This document shows positions 9,125 through 19,185 of a stretch of 64,000 bases of DNA, piece after piece (position 1 is the stretch's first letter; every line of letters begins with the position of its first letter). The stretch covers positions 1 to 64,000 of the forward strand of contig NZ_JABEQE010000017.1 of the NCBI RefSeq assembly GCF_014174375.1, read 5' to 3'. Source of the stretch: Gluconacetobacter asukensis (GTDB lineage Bacteria; Pseudomonadota; Alphaproteobacteria; Acetobacterales; Acetobacteraceae). Below the pieces are notes generated by a model, which saw nothing but the letters and a program-made list of their open reading frames with translations, was not told where the DNA came from and searched no databases. Made by a program: the position numbers and the translations under genes.

Positions 9125-10015
9125 ATGAACCTGCGCCAGCTTGAGATCCTTCGTGCGATCGTACGGTATAATACGACAGTCGCAGCTGGTCAGGCCCTGG
9201 GGCTTTCGCAGCCGGCCGTAAGTAACGCCCTGAAAACAATGGAAGAGCAGGTTGGCTTTGCCCTCTTCCAACGCGTGAACAACCGTATCTATCCCACCGC
9301 CGAGACCAAGATCCTTCTGGCCGACGCGGAATCCATTTTCGAGATCCACAAAAGGCTTGAAAGCCGGATCAAGGATCTGCGCGATAATCGGGCGGGGCAA
9401 TTACGGGTCGTCGCGACCCCGCCTCTGGGATACGGCGTTATTACAAAATCCATTCGCGAGATCCAGATCCGTCGCCCTCGCGTTCGCACGTTTTTCGACG
9501 TACGACGTTACGAGGAAATCATCGAAATCATCGAAACCAACCAGGCGGAGCTCGGCTTCATCATGGGTTTCGCGGAGCATCCCGGCATTCGATCCGAAAT
9601 CATGTTCGAAGGCGAGATGATCTGCGTCATGCAGCCCGATCATCCGTTAACGAATAATACAACGGTTACGCCACATGATCTTCTGAAACATCGATTTATC
9701 GCGCTGGAACATGGCACGAAACTGGGCGTCGCGTTACGGCATGCATTTGACGAAGCCGGCGTCGATCTGAACTTCGCGGTAGAAGTGCGCTATGGCCTGA
9801 CGGCCTGCGTGCTGGCGGATGCCGGCGTCGGTGTGGCGGTGGTGGACCCGCTGACGGCATCATCCGCGGGCCGGTTTTCACTGGTCAGCCGCCCGTTCAC
9901 GCCACGCATTCCCGTTGCGGCGTCGGTCGTGTGGGCCGAAAATCGATCACTGACCAGGCTGGCCCACACATTTCTGAATGAAGTCCGGATTCATCTGCAA
10001 GAGCAGGCCGTGTAA
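9125..10015 (+). CDS. LysR-family transcriptional regulator
   Basis: This 296-residue regulator has an N-terminal winged helix-turn-helix at residues 1-60 (AAGQALGLSQPAVSNALKTM) and a C-terminal periplasmic-binding-like effector domain. It is read divergently from the hydroxyacid dehydrogenase/LLM/MFS/NIPSNAP operon. By the usual LysR pattern it activates that operon when a pathway ligand binds. It converges on the dihydroorotase-like gene, with only 29 bp between the stops. Confidence 0.95.
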   Translation: MNLRQLEILRAIVRYNTTVAAGQALGLSQPAVSNALKTMEEQVGFALFQRVNNRIYPTAETKILLADAESIFEIHKRLESRIKDLRDNRAGQLRVVATPPLGYGVITKSIREIQIRRPRVRTFFDVRRYEEIIEIIETNQAELGFIMGFAEHPGIRSEIMFEGEMICVMQPDHPLTNNTTVTPHDLLKHRFIALEHGTKLGVALRHAFDEAGVDLNFAVEVRYGLTACVLADAGVGVAVVDPLTASSAGRFSLVSRPFTPRIPVAASVVWAENRSLTRLAHTFLNEVRIHLQEQAV

Positions 10016-10044
10016 TCCGGCCCTGCCGTGGAAAACCTGCAGCC

Positions 10045-11382
10045 TCAGACTAACGCCGGATGCGTCATGAACTGCGCCGGCATTCCCTGAGGCATGTCCT
10101 GCGTCGCGCCATCTCGCATGACGGCATGACCGCGAATGATTGTCATGACAGGCCATCCGGTACATTCGTGACCGTCGAATGGCGTCCACCCGCACGGAGA
10201 CGCAATCCAGTCTGCCGTGATGGTCTGCCGCCGCTGCACGTCGACGATCGTAAAATCGGCATCATTTCCGACCGCGATCTGTCCTTTGTGACGCAGACCA
10301 TACACCCGCGCCGGTCCTGAAGCCATCAGCTGCACCATTCGCTCGAGTCCGAGCCGTCCGGCAGACACATGATTCAACATGACGGGCACCAGGGTCTGCA
10401 CACCTGTCAGCCCCGCCGCAGTCCGAGGCCACGGACGCTCCTTGGCCTGACGACTATGCGGTGCGTGATCCGACCCGATACAGTCAACAAGACCGTCGCG
10501 CACCGCACGCCATGCAGCATCATAATGACGGCGATCGCGAATAGGCGGATTCATGATCGCGAAGCCACCATGAGTATCGTAGATATCCGGCGCTACATGC
10601 GTCAGATGATTGACCAGAAGCTCGGTCGTCACCAGATCCCGATAGCCGCGCAGATAGTGCAGTTCCTCCTCCGTCGAGACATGCAGGATATGGATCGGCC
10701 GCCCGGTTCTGCGCGATAGTGCCGCGAGGCGCCTTGTGCCAAGGAGTGCACATTCAACATCATGCCATTCCGCATGCAGACGGTATGGCTGCCCATCGGA
10801 GAAGAGCGCACGCCTCTCGCGCAGCCGGTCTTCATCCTCCGAATGAAAGCAGATCCGCCGACGCCCATGGCGCATGATTCGTTCGACATTCTCGTCATCA
10901 TCGACGAGCAGCTCACCTTGCGCCGAACCGAGAAACAATTTAATGGCGCAGACGTTTTCCTGCCTCTCCAGAGTTTCCAGCTCCAGAAAATTATACTTCG
11001 TGGCACCGATATAAAGGCCGACATCACACCAGATCTTGCCTGACATCGCCGCCAGCTTACCATCGAGTCGCGCTCGATCGATAACAGGTTCCGTCGTATT
11101 GGGCATATCGAACAAGGTCGTTATGCCCCCAAGGACAGCCCCCCGCGTGCCATCGTAAAAATTTTCCACGGCGGGGTCTCCGGGATCGCGGAGATGTACG
11201 TGCGGGTCGATCAATCCCGGAAGAATCATCAGATGCGAACAATCGATACTCTGCCCGGCATCCGCCGCACCGAGGTCGCCAATCGTCACGATCCTGCCGC
11301 CACGACAACCAATATCAGCCTGCTGACGGCCGTGGTCGAAGACAACCGTCCCGTTCCGCAGGATGAGATCAAAATATTCCAT
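10045..11382 (-). CDS. Dihydroorotase/hydantoinase-family cyclic amidohydrolase
   Basis: This 445-residue amidohydrolase opens or closes cyclic amides such as dihydroorotate, allantoin or hydantoins. It shows metal ligands H61 and H63 in GLIDPHVHLRDPG, K148 in AIKLFLGS as the likely carboxylated bridging lysine, a histidine in HILHVST, and SDHAPH near residue 310. The ATG at 11382 is preferred over one 15 bp upstream because it starts the beta strand directly. Class-level similarity is to dihydroorotase. However, it sits with a TonB receptor and a class II aldolase, not with pyrimidine genes, and hydantoin racemase and D-carbamoylase genes lie 10 kb away. A catabolic ureide role is therefore more likely than pyrimidine synthesis. 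Confidence 0.88.
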   Translation of the reverse strand: MEYFDLILRNGTVVFDHGRQQADIGCRGGRIVTIGDLGAADAGQSIDCSHLMILPGLIDPHVHLRDPGDPAVENFYDGTRGAVLGGITTLFDMPNTTEPVIDRARLDGKLAAMSGKIWCDVGLYIGATKYNFLELETLERQENVCAIKLFLGSAQGELLVDDDENVERIMRHGRRRICFHSEDEDRLRERRALFSDGQPYRLHAEWHDVECALLGTRRLAALSRRTGRPIHILHVSTEEELHYLRGYRDLVTTELLVNHLTHVAPDIYDTHGGFAIMNPPIRDRRHYDAAWRAVRDGLVDCIGSDHAPHSRQAKERPWPRTAAGLTGVQTLVPVMLNHVSAGRLGLERMVQLMASGPARVYGLRHKGQIAVGNDADFTIVDVQRRQTITADWIASPCGWTPFDGHECTGWPVMTIIRGHAVMRDGATQDMPQGMPAQFMTHPALV

Positions 11383-11484
11383 CGCGCTTCCAAACATCTA
11401 CAGTACAATAGGCGATTTTTCCCTATTCCACCGTCGTTCGTGACCCTTTCCGGTATTGTCTACCACGCATGATCGATGCGCTAA

Positions 11485-12240
11485 TTAGGAACGATAGTCG
11501 GACCCCTCGTTTTTGATCAGACGCAGACAGGCATTCCATGCCATTTTTTCGATGTGAATCTGCTTGGGTGACACCGCCTGGGTACCCAGTCGCGCCTGAA
11601 TGGCCTCTGGCGGCACCACCAGTTCCGGATTTCCTGCCAGCGCCGCGATCTGGATCTCGCATGCGCGTTCCAAGTTATAGACACGGTTCATGGCCTCCGC
11701 AGCATTTTCGCCGACCACGATCAGTCCGTGATTGCGCAGGATCACTGCTTTATTGTCGGCAACGTCCCGCACGAGGCTGACACGTTCCTCTTTCGACAGC
11801 ACAAAGCCCTCGAACTCATGATAGCCGATCGCTCCATGAAACATCATGGCCTGCTGGCTGATCGGCAACAGGCCATGCCGTTGGGCCGAAACGGCAGCCC
11901 CCGCCTTCGTGTGCGTGTGGATAACAAAGCCGACATGCGGAAGAGCCTCATGGATCGCACTGTGGATATTGCATCCCGCGTCATTGATCTCGGCATCGGC
12001 ATATTGGCTGGTGGGCACGCCGCTTTCATCGATTTCAATCAGGCTCGACGCGGTGACCTCGTCGAACAGCAGATTATAGCGGTTGATCAGCAGCAGGTCT
12101 TCGCGATCCTTTAACCGTGCTGATGCATGCGTATGAATCAGGTCGGTCATCCGGAAATGTGCAAGGATGCGGAAAATCGCCGCCAGCTCCTGACGCGTTG
12201 TCAGATTGGTCTGATCTGTCGGCAAATTGTTCCAAGTCAT
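11485..12240 (-). CDS. Class II aldolase/adducin-family protein
   Basis: This 251-residue member of the zinc-dependent class II aldolase fold (fuculose-phosphate aldolase, ribulose-phosphate epimerase, adducin head) has candidate zinc ligands H108-x-H110 (FVIHTHTKAG) and H171 (LRNHGLIVVG). The family cleaves or epimerises hydroxylated substrates, and some members decarboxylate. It lies 95 bp downstream of the TonB receptor and about 100 bp before the cyclic amidohydrolase on the same strand, so the three are probably one transcript. The substrate is unknown. Confidence 0.9.
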   Translation of the reverse strand: MTWNNLPTDQTNLTTRQELAAIFRILAHFRMTDLIHTHASARLKDREDLLLINRYNLLFDEVTASSLIEIDESGVPTSQYADAEINDAGCNIHSAIHEALPHVGFVIHTHTKAGAAVSAQRHGLLPISQQAMMFHGAIGYHEFEGFVLSKEERVSLVRDVADNKAVILRNHGLIVVGENAAEAMNRVYNLERACEIQIAALAGNPELVVPPEAIQARLGTQAVSPKQIHIEKMAWNACLRLIKNEGSDYRS

Positions 12241-12335
12241 GAAAGAATCCTCCAGCTTTCAAAGCACTCTTTACGCGCGGACGCGATATGCGGCATGTCC
12301 GACGGCAGCGGATTCGGCCATCCGAGCATCTGCCG

Positions 12336-14762
12336 TCACATCTCTGCCGAGACCGAGAACATAGCAGCAAAACCAGAGCCCACAATATAGAGCGGTGTGC
12401 CCCCAGCGACCGAGGTACCATTTAAACCCTGGGTGGTCTTGGCATTGAATTGGGTGCTGTAAATACCAGCCAGATAATGATTATTCGTCAAATTCACAAA
12501 ATTCAGCTGAAGCTTGGGTGCCTTCACGCGGCCCATATCGTGGAAACGATAGCCGAGAGACATATCGACCGTCTTGTAGCCCGGCAGTCTCTCATCGTTC
12601 ATGAAGGTCGAGAATTGGCTGGAAACGTAATGCATCTGGATATTCCCGAACAGACGGCTATCGTCGTACGTCACGCCGATATTACCAGTCCATGTCGGCG
12701 ACCCTGTTGCGGTTTTCCCTTTGGTTGGCAGAACGGTTCCTGTCGTTGGAATGTTGTTGTCGATCGTGGCATGCAGATATTCACCTGATACGAACAGGGA
12801 GAAATGATGGAACGGCGTCGTCCCGACGGACGCATCCGCACCGCGGCTGGTCTGCCCACCGGCATTGACATATTGGGTGACCAGGGCGTTATTCTGGCTG
12901 ACCACCGTTTGAACCTGGCGATTCGTGAAGTTATAGTTGAACAGTGTCAACTGTGCATTCACCAGGCGGCCGGTATAACGATAGCCCAACTCTTCGATGA
13001 TTGATGTCTCGATCTTCTGATCGCGCGAGGCGCGTCCGGTGATCTTGCCAGTCGTCGCACTGACAGAGTCCGCAATCTGGCTTGGATCCGGCACGCGGGA
13101 ATTCACGCCGGCATCGAGGAAGATCTCGTGCTGGTCGTTGAAGTCGTAACGCGCACCCAGGCTCGGCATCGGCGCTGTCTGATTGTTATTGACGTTGTAA
13201 GTCATACCCGGAATTCGGTTGAAATCCTGAGCGCGGTAGAACATATATTTGAAACCGGCCTCCAGCGCGAGACGGTGGTTCAGGTAGGACGCCCGATCAC
13301 CCAGGAAGATCTGGTTCGTCTGGATACGATTGAGGACATCGGACGTCGTATAGAGCCTGCCGTCGGGCAAGTAGACAGCAGAGGAACTCGCACCCCACAG
13401 GCTTTTGGGAGAACCCGACGCGGTCAGGTAGTTAAACTGCCCACGCGATGTCTGCTCGGTATAGGCATACCAGTCACCGAAGATCAGCTTATGATGCTTG
13501 CCCAGACTCCATGCCACGCTGGCATTGATACCTGAACGCATGAACAGTGCGGGCGCATTGGAATAAAGCGTCGCGGAATTGGGTGTAGTTCCATTCCCCG
13601 TGATCAGCGACAGGCCGCTGATCTTCTCCGTTCCGTAATAGGCAGACGATGTGGACAGCACTGACCCACCCGGGCTTGCCGCCCGAGCATAATACAGATA
13701 GGGATCGGCCTCGATAACCAGATTATCCGTTACAACGAATTTCTGGTTCAACGTGGCAAACATGCCCTCATAGACATTCTGGTGCAGCTTATAATAGTTC
13801 GTGTCGCCGTTTGTGAATTTTGACGTATAATTATAATTTTTTCCGAACTGTTCCCAGGATGCCATGCTGGGTGGGCGTTCGAGTTGGAAGTTCAGCTTCG
13901 TCCACTCGACGGCCAATGTGGTCTGGCTGCCGTTATGCCAGTCCTTGATCCACTTCGTATCAATATGCTCACGCCAGTTACGGCCGGGGCCGCGCCAGTC
14001 GTCGCCAAGAAAATTGGAATACGACACGAAACCACGCAGACCGGTGTTGCCGATGTCGCCCGTTTCGAAGCGGCCAAACACCTGCCTCGTATTGTAGGAC
14101 CCGTAGGTGACATTCACATACCCACCCATCTTGTGGGCGGGGTTGTGCAGCGCCATGCGGATCGACCCAGCCGCGCCGTTCGAGCCCGGCAGGTCGAAAT
14201 TACTCGCTCCGGGGCTCAGACGGACCTCCTCAAGGTTCAGGCCGTCCACGACTTCCTGCGGAAAGAAGGTACCATCATTGGTGATAGGCGAGTTTTCGTA
14301 CAGCCAGATGATCTCGTTGTTATTCAGACCCCGCACCGTGATGTTACCGGGCTCCACGCCATACGGGTCCTGGCTGGCCACCACGGCCCCGGGCTGCATT
14401 GCCATCAGCTGCTCCGGATTGGCACTCGCGGGGCGGGTCAGGATGTAGGCCCGCGACGCCGCCACCGACGATTTGACATCCTTGGTCATGGACAGCAGGC
14501 CGCCGCCACTGTTGCGGCGCGTGGATCCCGTCACCGACAGATCCTCCCCCTCCACGACTGGATCGGGTTTCCGGTTTTTGGACGCCGCCGCACCCCCATG
14601 CGCCGACGCACCTCCCTTCGCCTTGGTTCCACCTTTCGCCTTCATTTGCGCCGTGGGTGAAGGCGATGGATCCGCTGCGACGGCAACGGATCCACCAGCC
14701 ATGCCGACCGCCAGCACCGTCGTGGAGAGAAGTAGCATCCGCACAATCAAAAAATGCGACAC
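12336..14762 (-). CDS. TonB-dependent outer-membrane receptor
   Basis: This 808-residue receptor has a signal peptide (residues 1-29, ending VAVAA), then a low-complexity Ala/Gly/Lys linker with short AKGG repeats (about 38-60), the plug domain (about 85-215, with ITVRGLNNNEIIWLYENSPI) and a beta barrel ending in an aromatic/hydrophobic strand. It resembles FecA/CirA-type receptors. It heads an operon with the aldolase and the cyclic amidohydrolase, so it probably imports their substrate or a chelate of it rather than a siderophore. No ferric reductase or siderophore gene is nearby. Confidence 0.93.
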   Translation of the reverse strand: MSHFLIVRMLLLSTTVLAVGMAGGSVAVAADPSPSPTAQMKAKGGTKAKGGASAHGGAAASKNRKPDPVVEGEDLSVTGSTRRNSGGGLLSMTKDVKSSVAASRAYILTRPASANPEQLMAMQPGAVVASQDPYGVEPGNITVRGLNNNEIIWLYENSPITNDGTFFPQEVVDGLNLEEVRLSPGASNFDLPGSNGAAGSIRMALHNPAHKMGGYVNVTYGSYNTRQVFGRFETGDIGNTGLRGFVSYSNFLGDDWRGPGRNWREHIDTKWIKDWHNGSQTTLAVEWTKLNFQLERPPSMASWEQFGKNYNYTSKFTNGDTNYYKLHQNVYEGMFATLNQKFVVTDNLVIEADPYLYYARAASPGGSVLSTSSAYYGTEKISGLSLITGNGTTPNSATLYSNAPALFMRSGINASVAWSLGKHHKLIFGDWYAYTEQTSRGQFNYLTASGSPKSLWGASSSAVYLPDGRLYTTSDVLNRIQTNQIFLGDRASYLNHRLALEAGFKYMFYRAQDFNRIPGMTYNVNNNQTAPMPSLGARYDFNDQHEIFLDAGVNSRVPDPSQIADSVSATTGKITGRASRDQKIETSIIEELGYRYTGRLVNAQLTLFNYNFTNRQVQTVVSQNNALVTQYVNAGGQTSRGADASVGTTPFHHFSLFVSGEYLHATIDNNIPTTGTVLPTKGKTATGSPTWTGNIGVTYDDSRLFGNIQMHYVSSQFSTFMNDERLPGYKTVDMSLGYRFHDMGRVKAPKLQLNFVNLTNNHYLAGIYSTQFNAKTTQGLNGTSVAGGTPLYIVGSGFAAMFSVSAEM

Positions 14763-14797
14763 GGCACCGCGCCCCTTTACTTATTAGATGAATCTCA

Positions 14798-14820
14798 GCC
14801 TGTTCTCATGACGAACAGGC
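14798..14820. promoter_or_regulatory. Inverted repeat in the leader of the TonB-receptor gene
   Basis: GCCTGTTC and GAACAGGC form perfect 8-bp arms around a 7-base spacer, 36 bp upstream of the receptor ATG. It could be a repressor operator or a leader hairpin. No poly-T follows on either strand, so it is not a classical terminator. Confidence 0.45.
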
Positions 14821-14940
14821 GATCGATTCTCTGTTTCAACCAATCATTTTCGCCTAGAATACCGGGAAAAATCGGAATGTATGTTCCGAATCCGAGATGA
14901 TATGTAAGCATGCTCGGATCAGCGCGAGCAATTATATTAA

Positions 14941-14979
14941 CTATCACTATATCGGCCACACTATACTAACGAGTGATAG
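14941..14979. promoter_or_regulatory. Spaced inverted repeat, possible regulator site
   Basis: CTATCACT at 14941-14948 and AGTGATAG at 14972-14979 are perfect 8-bp inverted arms, 31 bp start to start (about three helical turns), in the AT-rich centre of the divergent region. The spacing would suit a looping or tetrameric regulator. No regulator gene is adjacent. Confidence 0.4.
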
Positions 14980-15331
14980 ACCCCGACGCCTTGGATGCCA
15001 TCCGTAAGGAAAAATCCAGTCTTAGTGCATATTTGACCTTGATTTCCCTGGTGAAAACCACGGCTTTCACGGTGCTTTAACTCCGCGATGGAGTTCGATA
15101 GGCTTCTTGTCAGGACGAAGCGTTATGGCCTCTTGCGTGGCCCAGGATATCAGGCACAGACTGGAGACCGACTTCAGGCAGGCAACGTCGCGGGGACTGT
15201 CGTCCGGTGCCACGACGAAACCGTTTCTGAACAAGTCTTTATTCTCGATATTTTGTTCTCTTTCGAACTCCCTGACTGGCCGCATAAGGGCAATCGGCGC
15301 CGCGAACGATTTTTTTTGGATGGATGGAATC

Positions 15332-16864
15332 ATGATACTGATCAGAGGCGGACACATTCTGATTGACGCCACGACAATCGTTTCGGATTCTGCGGTCTGT
15401 GTCTCCGACACGCAGATTCAGGAAATCGGTTCCTGGACAACCATGCGTGCCAAGTATCCCGATGCCGAAGTCATCGGCGGTCCGGAATCCATCGTGATGC
15501 CGGGGCTGATCGATGCCCATTCGCACGGACGGGGCCTGTCGCCGATCCAGAAGGGCGTTCTATACGATTATCTGGAAAACGCTTTCCTGGACTGGTCGTC
15601 TATGGTCTATCTGCCCAATGACCTGTGTGCGGCGCTGTCGGCCGTCCGCCACCTGCGCATGGGCTGTACCAGCATCCACCATACCGGCTGGAACGACGAA
15701 GGCCCCAGGGCGCTCGAAAATGCCCGCCTGGCGATCGAAAGCTACCGGCGATCAGGCATTCGGCTGGCCTATTCGCCCGCCGTCCGGGACCGGAACCGCT
15801 TCTGCATCGACGAGGCCGAGTTCCTGAAAACTCTGCCCTCCGAGCTTCATGCGTTCGTGGCGCCCATGACCCGGTACGATGCCCGGAAGATCGCCGACGA
15901 CTATATGGCCCTGTTCGACACGCTGAAGCAGTCGGAAGACGGTCCTATGAGCCGCGTGCTGCACGGGCCATCCTGGGCCCATGGCACGACGGACGAATTC
16001 TTCACGCGTATTCGTGACAGCGCCAACGCGGGCGGCGGAACGCCTATCCACATTCATACGTTGCAGACCCCCCATCAACGCGCGTGGAGCATCAAGACGT
16101 TCGGCTGCTCGCTTGTCGAACATCTGGACCGGCTTGGGGTGCTCGGCCCGAACACGACGCTGGGTCATGCGGTCTGGCTTTCGGAACGCGACATCGAGAT
16201 TATGGCGGACCGGGGCGCCAGCACGACTCATCATGCATCGTGCAATCTTCATGTCCGCAACGGCATTTCTCCGATCTGGTACATGATGCAGAAGGGTATC
16301 AATGTCGCCCTGGGGCTCGACGACAAGTCGCTGAACGACGATGACGACCCGTTCATGGAACTGCGGATGTCGGCCATGCTCTCACGCGTGCCGGGCTTCG
16401 ACCTGGGTACGATGCCGCCACTGACCTCCGCACAGATCCTGTCGATGGGCACGACCAACGCCGCGCGTACACTGGGCTTCGTTCCGCAGCACGGAACACT
16501 GCATGCCAACGCGCCGGCCGATGTCATCGTGCTCGACTCCGCATCCATGCTGCACGATCCCTGGACATCGGACAGGTTGGCGATTTCCGACCTCCTCCTG
16601 TGGCGTGCCAAGGGACAGGACGTGACGGACGTCGTGGTGGATGGACGTGTGGTGATCTGCAACCGCCAGTTCAAGACGTTGGATGTCGAAGCATTGTACG
16701 CGGAAATCCGGCACTATGTGAAGCATCACGAGGCCAAGGCGGCGACGCCCGAGCGGACGGCGGGTCTCCAGGCCCTTCGGCCCTATTTCCACGCGTGGCA
16801 TCGAAACATGCTCTCTTACCTGGACGTCACCGAACCGTTCTATCGCGTGAATGGACGCATCTGA
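15332..16864 (+). CDS. Amidohydrolase-superfamily deaminase/chlorohydrolase-like enzyme
   Basis: This metal-dependent hydrolase of about 510 residues belongs to the cytosine deaminase/TrzN/AtzB branch. Visible features are H63-S-H65 in MPGLIDAHSHGRG, IHIHTLQT, then HHASCNLHVRNGISPI and ALGLDDKSLNDDDD carrying the catalytic aspartate. Substrates in this branch are N-heterocyclic amines, guanidines or amidines. The ATG at 15332 is chosen because it opens the typical N-terminal strand (MILIRGG); 15320 is an alternative. It is followed 135 bp later by an amino-acid-type ABC importer on the same strand. Confidence 0.88.
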   Translation: MILIRGGHILIDATTIVSDSAVCVSDTQIQEIGSWTTMRAKYPDAEVIGGPESIVMPGLIDAHSHGRGLSPIQKGVLYDYLENAFLDWSSMVYLPNDLCAALSAVRHLRMGCTSIHHTGWNDEGPRALENARLAIESYRRSGIRLAYSPAVRDRNRFCIDEAEFLKTLPSELHAFVAPMTRYDARKIADDYMALFDTLKQSEDGPMSRVLHGPSWAHGTTDEFFTRIRDSANAGGGTPIHIHTLQTPHQRAWSIKTFGCSLVEHLDRLGVLGPNTTLGHAVWLSERDIEIMADRGASTTHHASCNLHVRNGISPIWYMMQKGINVALGLDDKSLNDDDDPFMELRMSAMLSRVPGFDLGTMPPLTSAQILSMGTTNAARTLGFVPQHGTLHANAPADVIVLDSASMLHDPWTSDRLAISDLLLWRAKGQDVTDVVVDGRVVICNRQFKTLDVEALYAEIRHYVKHHEAKAATPERTAGLQALRPYFHAWHRNMLSYLDVTEPFYRVNGRI

Positions 16865-16953
16865 TATCGTGGCGCACAGTGACGCACCAGCCGCGTACGG
16901 ACCGCTGGACGTCCTGCCACAAACCGGGCGTAGTGTGACCCAAGGGACAGCAG

Positions 16954-16971
16954 GCCGGCAGACGCGCCGGC
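16954..16971 (+). other. Small stem-loop between amidohydrolase and binding-protein genes
   Basis: GCCGGC at 16954-16959 and again at 16966-16971 can pair around a 6-base loop, 28 bp before the next ATG. There is no U run. It may modulate relative expression of the two genes or be chance in GC-rich DNA. Confidence 0.25.
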
Positions 16972-16999
16972 GCAGAACTTGCAATCTATCGGAGGATCC

Positions 17000-17773
17000 A
17001 TGATTCGTCGTCGCTCCCTGATGATCGGCACAATGGCCAGCGTGGCCTGCATGCCGTTTCGCGCGGCGCTGGCGGCTGCGCCCACGCTCGATGAGATCCG
17101 CAAGCAGGGGTATATGCGGATCGCGACGACGGGCGCGGATGCTCCCTATAATTTCGTCGGTCCGGATGGCGCTCTTGCCGGGTTCGATATCGACTGGTCG
17201 CGGCTGATCTGTTCGGGCCTGGGGGTGGAAAGTAGGTTTTCGTACCTTTCCTGGAATGGCATCCTGCCCGGCCTGATGGCAGGCCAATACGACGGCGTGA
17301 TGAGCGCGGTGCGCATCACGCCCGAGCGCGCGGCAAACTTTACGTTTTCCATCCCCTATACGTCGGATTCGGTCGCCGTGATGGTCCGTCAGGACAATAC
17401 GGCCATCAAGGAAATCGAAGATCTGCGCGGTCTCGTCGTGGGCACGGCGTCCGGCAGCATCTTGGAGGCAACGGCCGAGACTATGGCCCGTGCCGGAACA
17501 TTGCGGTCCTATCCCGGCTTGCCGAACATCATAATGGATCTGATGGCCGGCAGACTGGACGCGGGCGTGGTGGGCCGGGCCGGGGCACTGTATGCAATCA
17601 AGACGCAACAGCTTCCCCTGAAGGTCGTCGGGCGTTCGATCAACCCGCAGCCGATCGCCATGATCTTGCCGAGAGGCGCAACGGAACTGGCCGAGGCGGT
17701 CTCCCGCCAGATCAAGGCACGGCAGGATGACGGTCAGGCCAAGATTCTGTCTGAACGCTGGTTTGGGAATTGA
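17000..17773 (+). CDS. Amino-acid-type ABC transporter substrate-binding protein (SBP family 3)
   Basis: This 257-residue periplasmic binding protein carries a Tat-like signal (MIRRRSLMIG..., cleavage near RAALA at about residue 23). The SBP_bac_3 fold is clear from YMRIATTGADAPYNFVGPDG and GFDIDWSRLIC. The ATG at 17000 has a GGAGG site 5 bases upstream. The family binds polar amino acids and small zwitterions. With the amidohydrolase before it and the enolase-superfamily enzyme after the ATPase, the ligand may be a modified amino acid. Confidence 0.93.
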   Translation: MIRRRSLMIGTMASVACMPFRAALAAAPTLDEIRKQGYMRIATTGADAPYNFVGPDGALAGFDIDWSRLICSGLGVESRFSYLSWNGILPGLMAGQYDGVMSAVRITPERAANFTFSIPYTSDSVAVMVRQDNTAIKEIEDLRGLVVGTASGSILEATAETMARAGTLRSYPGLPNIIMDLMAGRLDAGVVGRAGALYAIKTQQLPLKVVGRSINPQPIAMILPRGATELAEAVSRQIKARQDDGQAKILSERWFGN

Positions 17774-17783
17774 GCAACAGAGA

Positions 17784-18443
17784 ATGATTGACTGGCACTT
17801 TATCGCGATCATCATGCCTCGCCTGCTGCGTGCATGCGGCCAGACCATGGGAATCAGCCTGTGTTCACTCTCCCTGGCCACCATTCTCGGCCTTAGCGTC
17901 GCATTGCTGCGCCTTTCACCGATTCGGGTGCTGGGCACGGCGGCCTGGACATATGTCTGGCTTGTACGCGGCACGCCGCTTTTGCTACAATTGTTCGCAC
18001 TTTATTATGCCGTGCCGCTCACGGGGCTCAGACTGGATCCGTGGCTGGCTGGCGTGCTCGCACTGGGCTTCAATTCCGCAGCCTATTTTTCCGAAATCTT
18101 TCGCGCCGCGATCCAGTCCATTCCCCCCGGGCAATCAGAGGCCGCGATCGCCATCGGCATGGGACCGGCCACGACTCTATGGAAGATCGTGCTTCCTCAG
18201 GCGCTACGGCCTGCATTACCGCCCTATATTGGCCAGGCTATCACGCTGATCAAGAATTCCTCCCTGGTTTCCGTGATTGCCGTACCGGACCTCATGCAGA
18301 CGGCTCAAAGCATTTATTCCGTGACCTTCAAGGTGGTGGAGGTCATGCTCGCGACGGGCGTGCTGTATCTTTTCATGACCACCCTGCTCCAAATCGCCCA
18401 GACATGGCTGGAACGCCGCCTTAATTACTATACGGTAAAATGA
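17784..18443 (+). CDS. Amino-acid-type ABC transporter permease (HisM/GlnP family)
   Basis: This 219-residue inner-membrane permease has the His/Glu/Gln/Arg family pattern: [17 protein letters not shown] near residue 68 and the EAA loop [20 protein letters not shown] near residue 125. The start at 17784 lies 10 bp after the binding-protein stop. A longer frame from 17727 would run inside that gene. It is one permease of the usual pair; none other is present, so it probably works as a homodimer. Confidence 0.93.
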   Translation: MIDWHFIAIIMPRLLRACGQTMGISLCSLSLATILGLSVALLRLSPIRVLGTAAWTYVWLVRGTPLLLQLFALYYAVPLTGLRLDPWLAGVLALGFNSAAYFSEIFRAAIQSIPPGQSEAAIAIGMGPATTLWKIVLPQALRPALPPYIGQAITLIKNSSLVSVIAVPDLMQTAQSIYSVTFKVVEVMLATGVLYLFMTTLLQIAQTWLERRLNYYTVK

Positions 18444-18444
18444 T

Positions 18445-19185
18445 ATGAGCATTGTCACCTTCCGGAATGTCGGCAAGACGTTCGGATCGCGCCCGGTGCT
18501 GCAGGACGTGTCGCTCGACATCGAAGAAGGACAGGTCGCGGCACTTATCGGTCCATCAGGCGCGGGAAAATCGACCCTGTTGCGCTGCGTAAACCAGTTG
18601 GAGCGGCATTCTGCCGGCGAAATCAGCGTCGACGGGCTGGTGATCGGCACGCATACCCGCAGCCGCGATCTGACTGCCTTGCGCCGCCGGGTCGGCATGG
18701 TATTCCAGTCCTTTAACCTCTGGCCGCATCTGTCCGCGTTAGAAAACGTGATGATCGGCCCCACATCGATCTTGAAAACGCCCCTGTCCCAGGCGCGGCG
18801 GCAGGCGGAGCATCTGCTGGACCAGGTCGGCCTCGCCGCGCACATGGCAAAATATCCCGGACAATTGTCGGGCGGCCAGCAACAGCGTGTCGCGATCGCA
18901 CGCGCCCTGGCCATGGAACCGCGCGTGATGCTGTTCGACGAGGCGACCAGCGCCCTGGATCCGGAGATGGTGCAGGAGGTCCTCGGCGTCATGGAACGGC
19001 TGGCGGCCGCCGGCACCACCATGCTGGTCGTTACCCATGAAATGAGCTTCGCCCGCCGCGTCGCGGATCGTATTATTTTTATGGCCGACGGCCAGATTGT
19101 TGAGGACGCGATGCCCGAGGATTTCTTTTCGGCTCCCAGGGAAGCCCGTAGCCGGGCATTCCTCGAACGGGCTCACCTTTCATGA
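18445..19185 (+). CDS. Amino-acid-type ABC transporter ATP-binding protein (GlnQ/HisP family)
   Basis: This 246-residue ATPase has Walker [10 protein letters not shown] at residues 36-44, the signature [19 protein letters not shown] and Walker [13 protein letters not shown]. This pattern is specific to polar amino acid importers. It starts 1 bp after the permease stop, and its own stop overlaps the next gene as ATGA (19182-19185), so the whole set is one operon. Confidence 0.95.
   Translation: MSIVTFRNVGKTFGSRPVLQDVSLDIEEGQVAALIGPSGAGKSTLLRCVNQLERHSAGEISVDGLVIGTHTRSRDLTALRRRVGMVFQSFNLWPHLSALENVMIGPTSILKTPLSQARRQAEHLLDQVGLAAHMAKYPGQLSGGQQQRVAIARALAMEPRVMLFDEATSALDPEMVQEVLGVMERLAAAGTTMLVVTHEMSFARRVADRIIFMADGQIVEDAMPEDFFSAPREARSRAFLERAHLS

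Larger units (their letters stand above)
14763..15331. other. Divergent intergenic region with three inverted repeats
   Basis: This 569-bp gap lies between the divergent TonB receptor and amidohydrolase genes. Inverted repeats sit at 14798-14820 (8-bp arms), 14872-14889 (TCGGAA / TTCCGA) and 14941-14979 (8-bp arms). The part at 14890-15060 is AT-rich and probably holds both promoters. An open frame continues upstream of the chosen amidohydrolase start to 15107 but shows no recognisable protein there. Confidence 0.5.
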
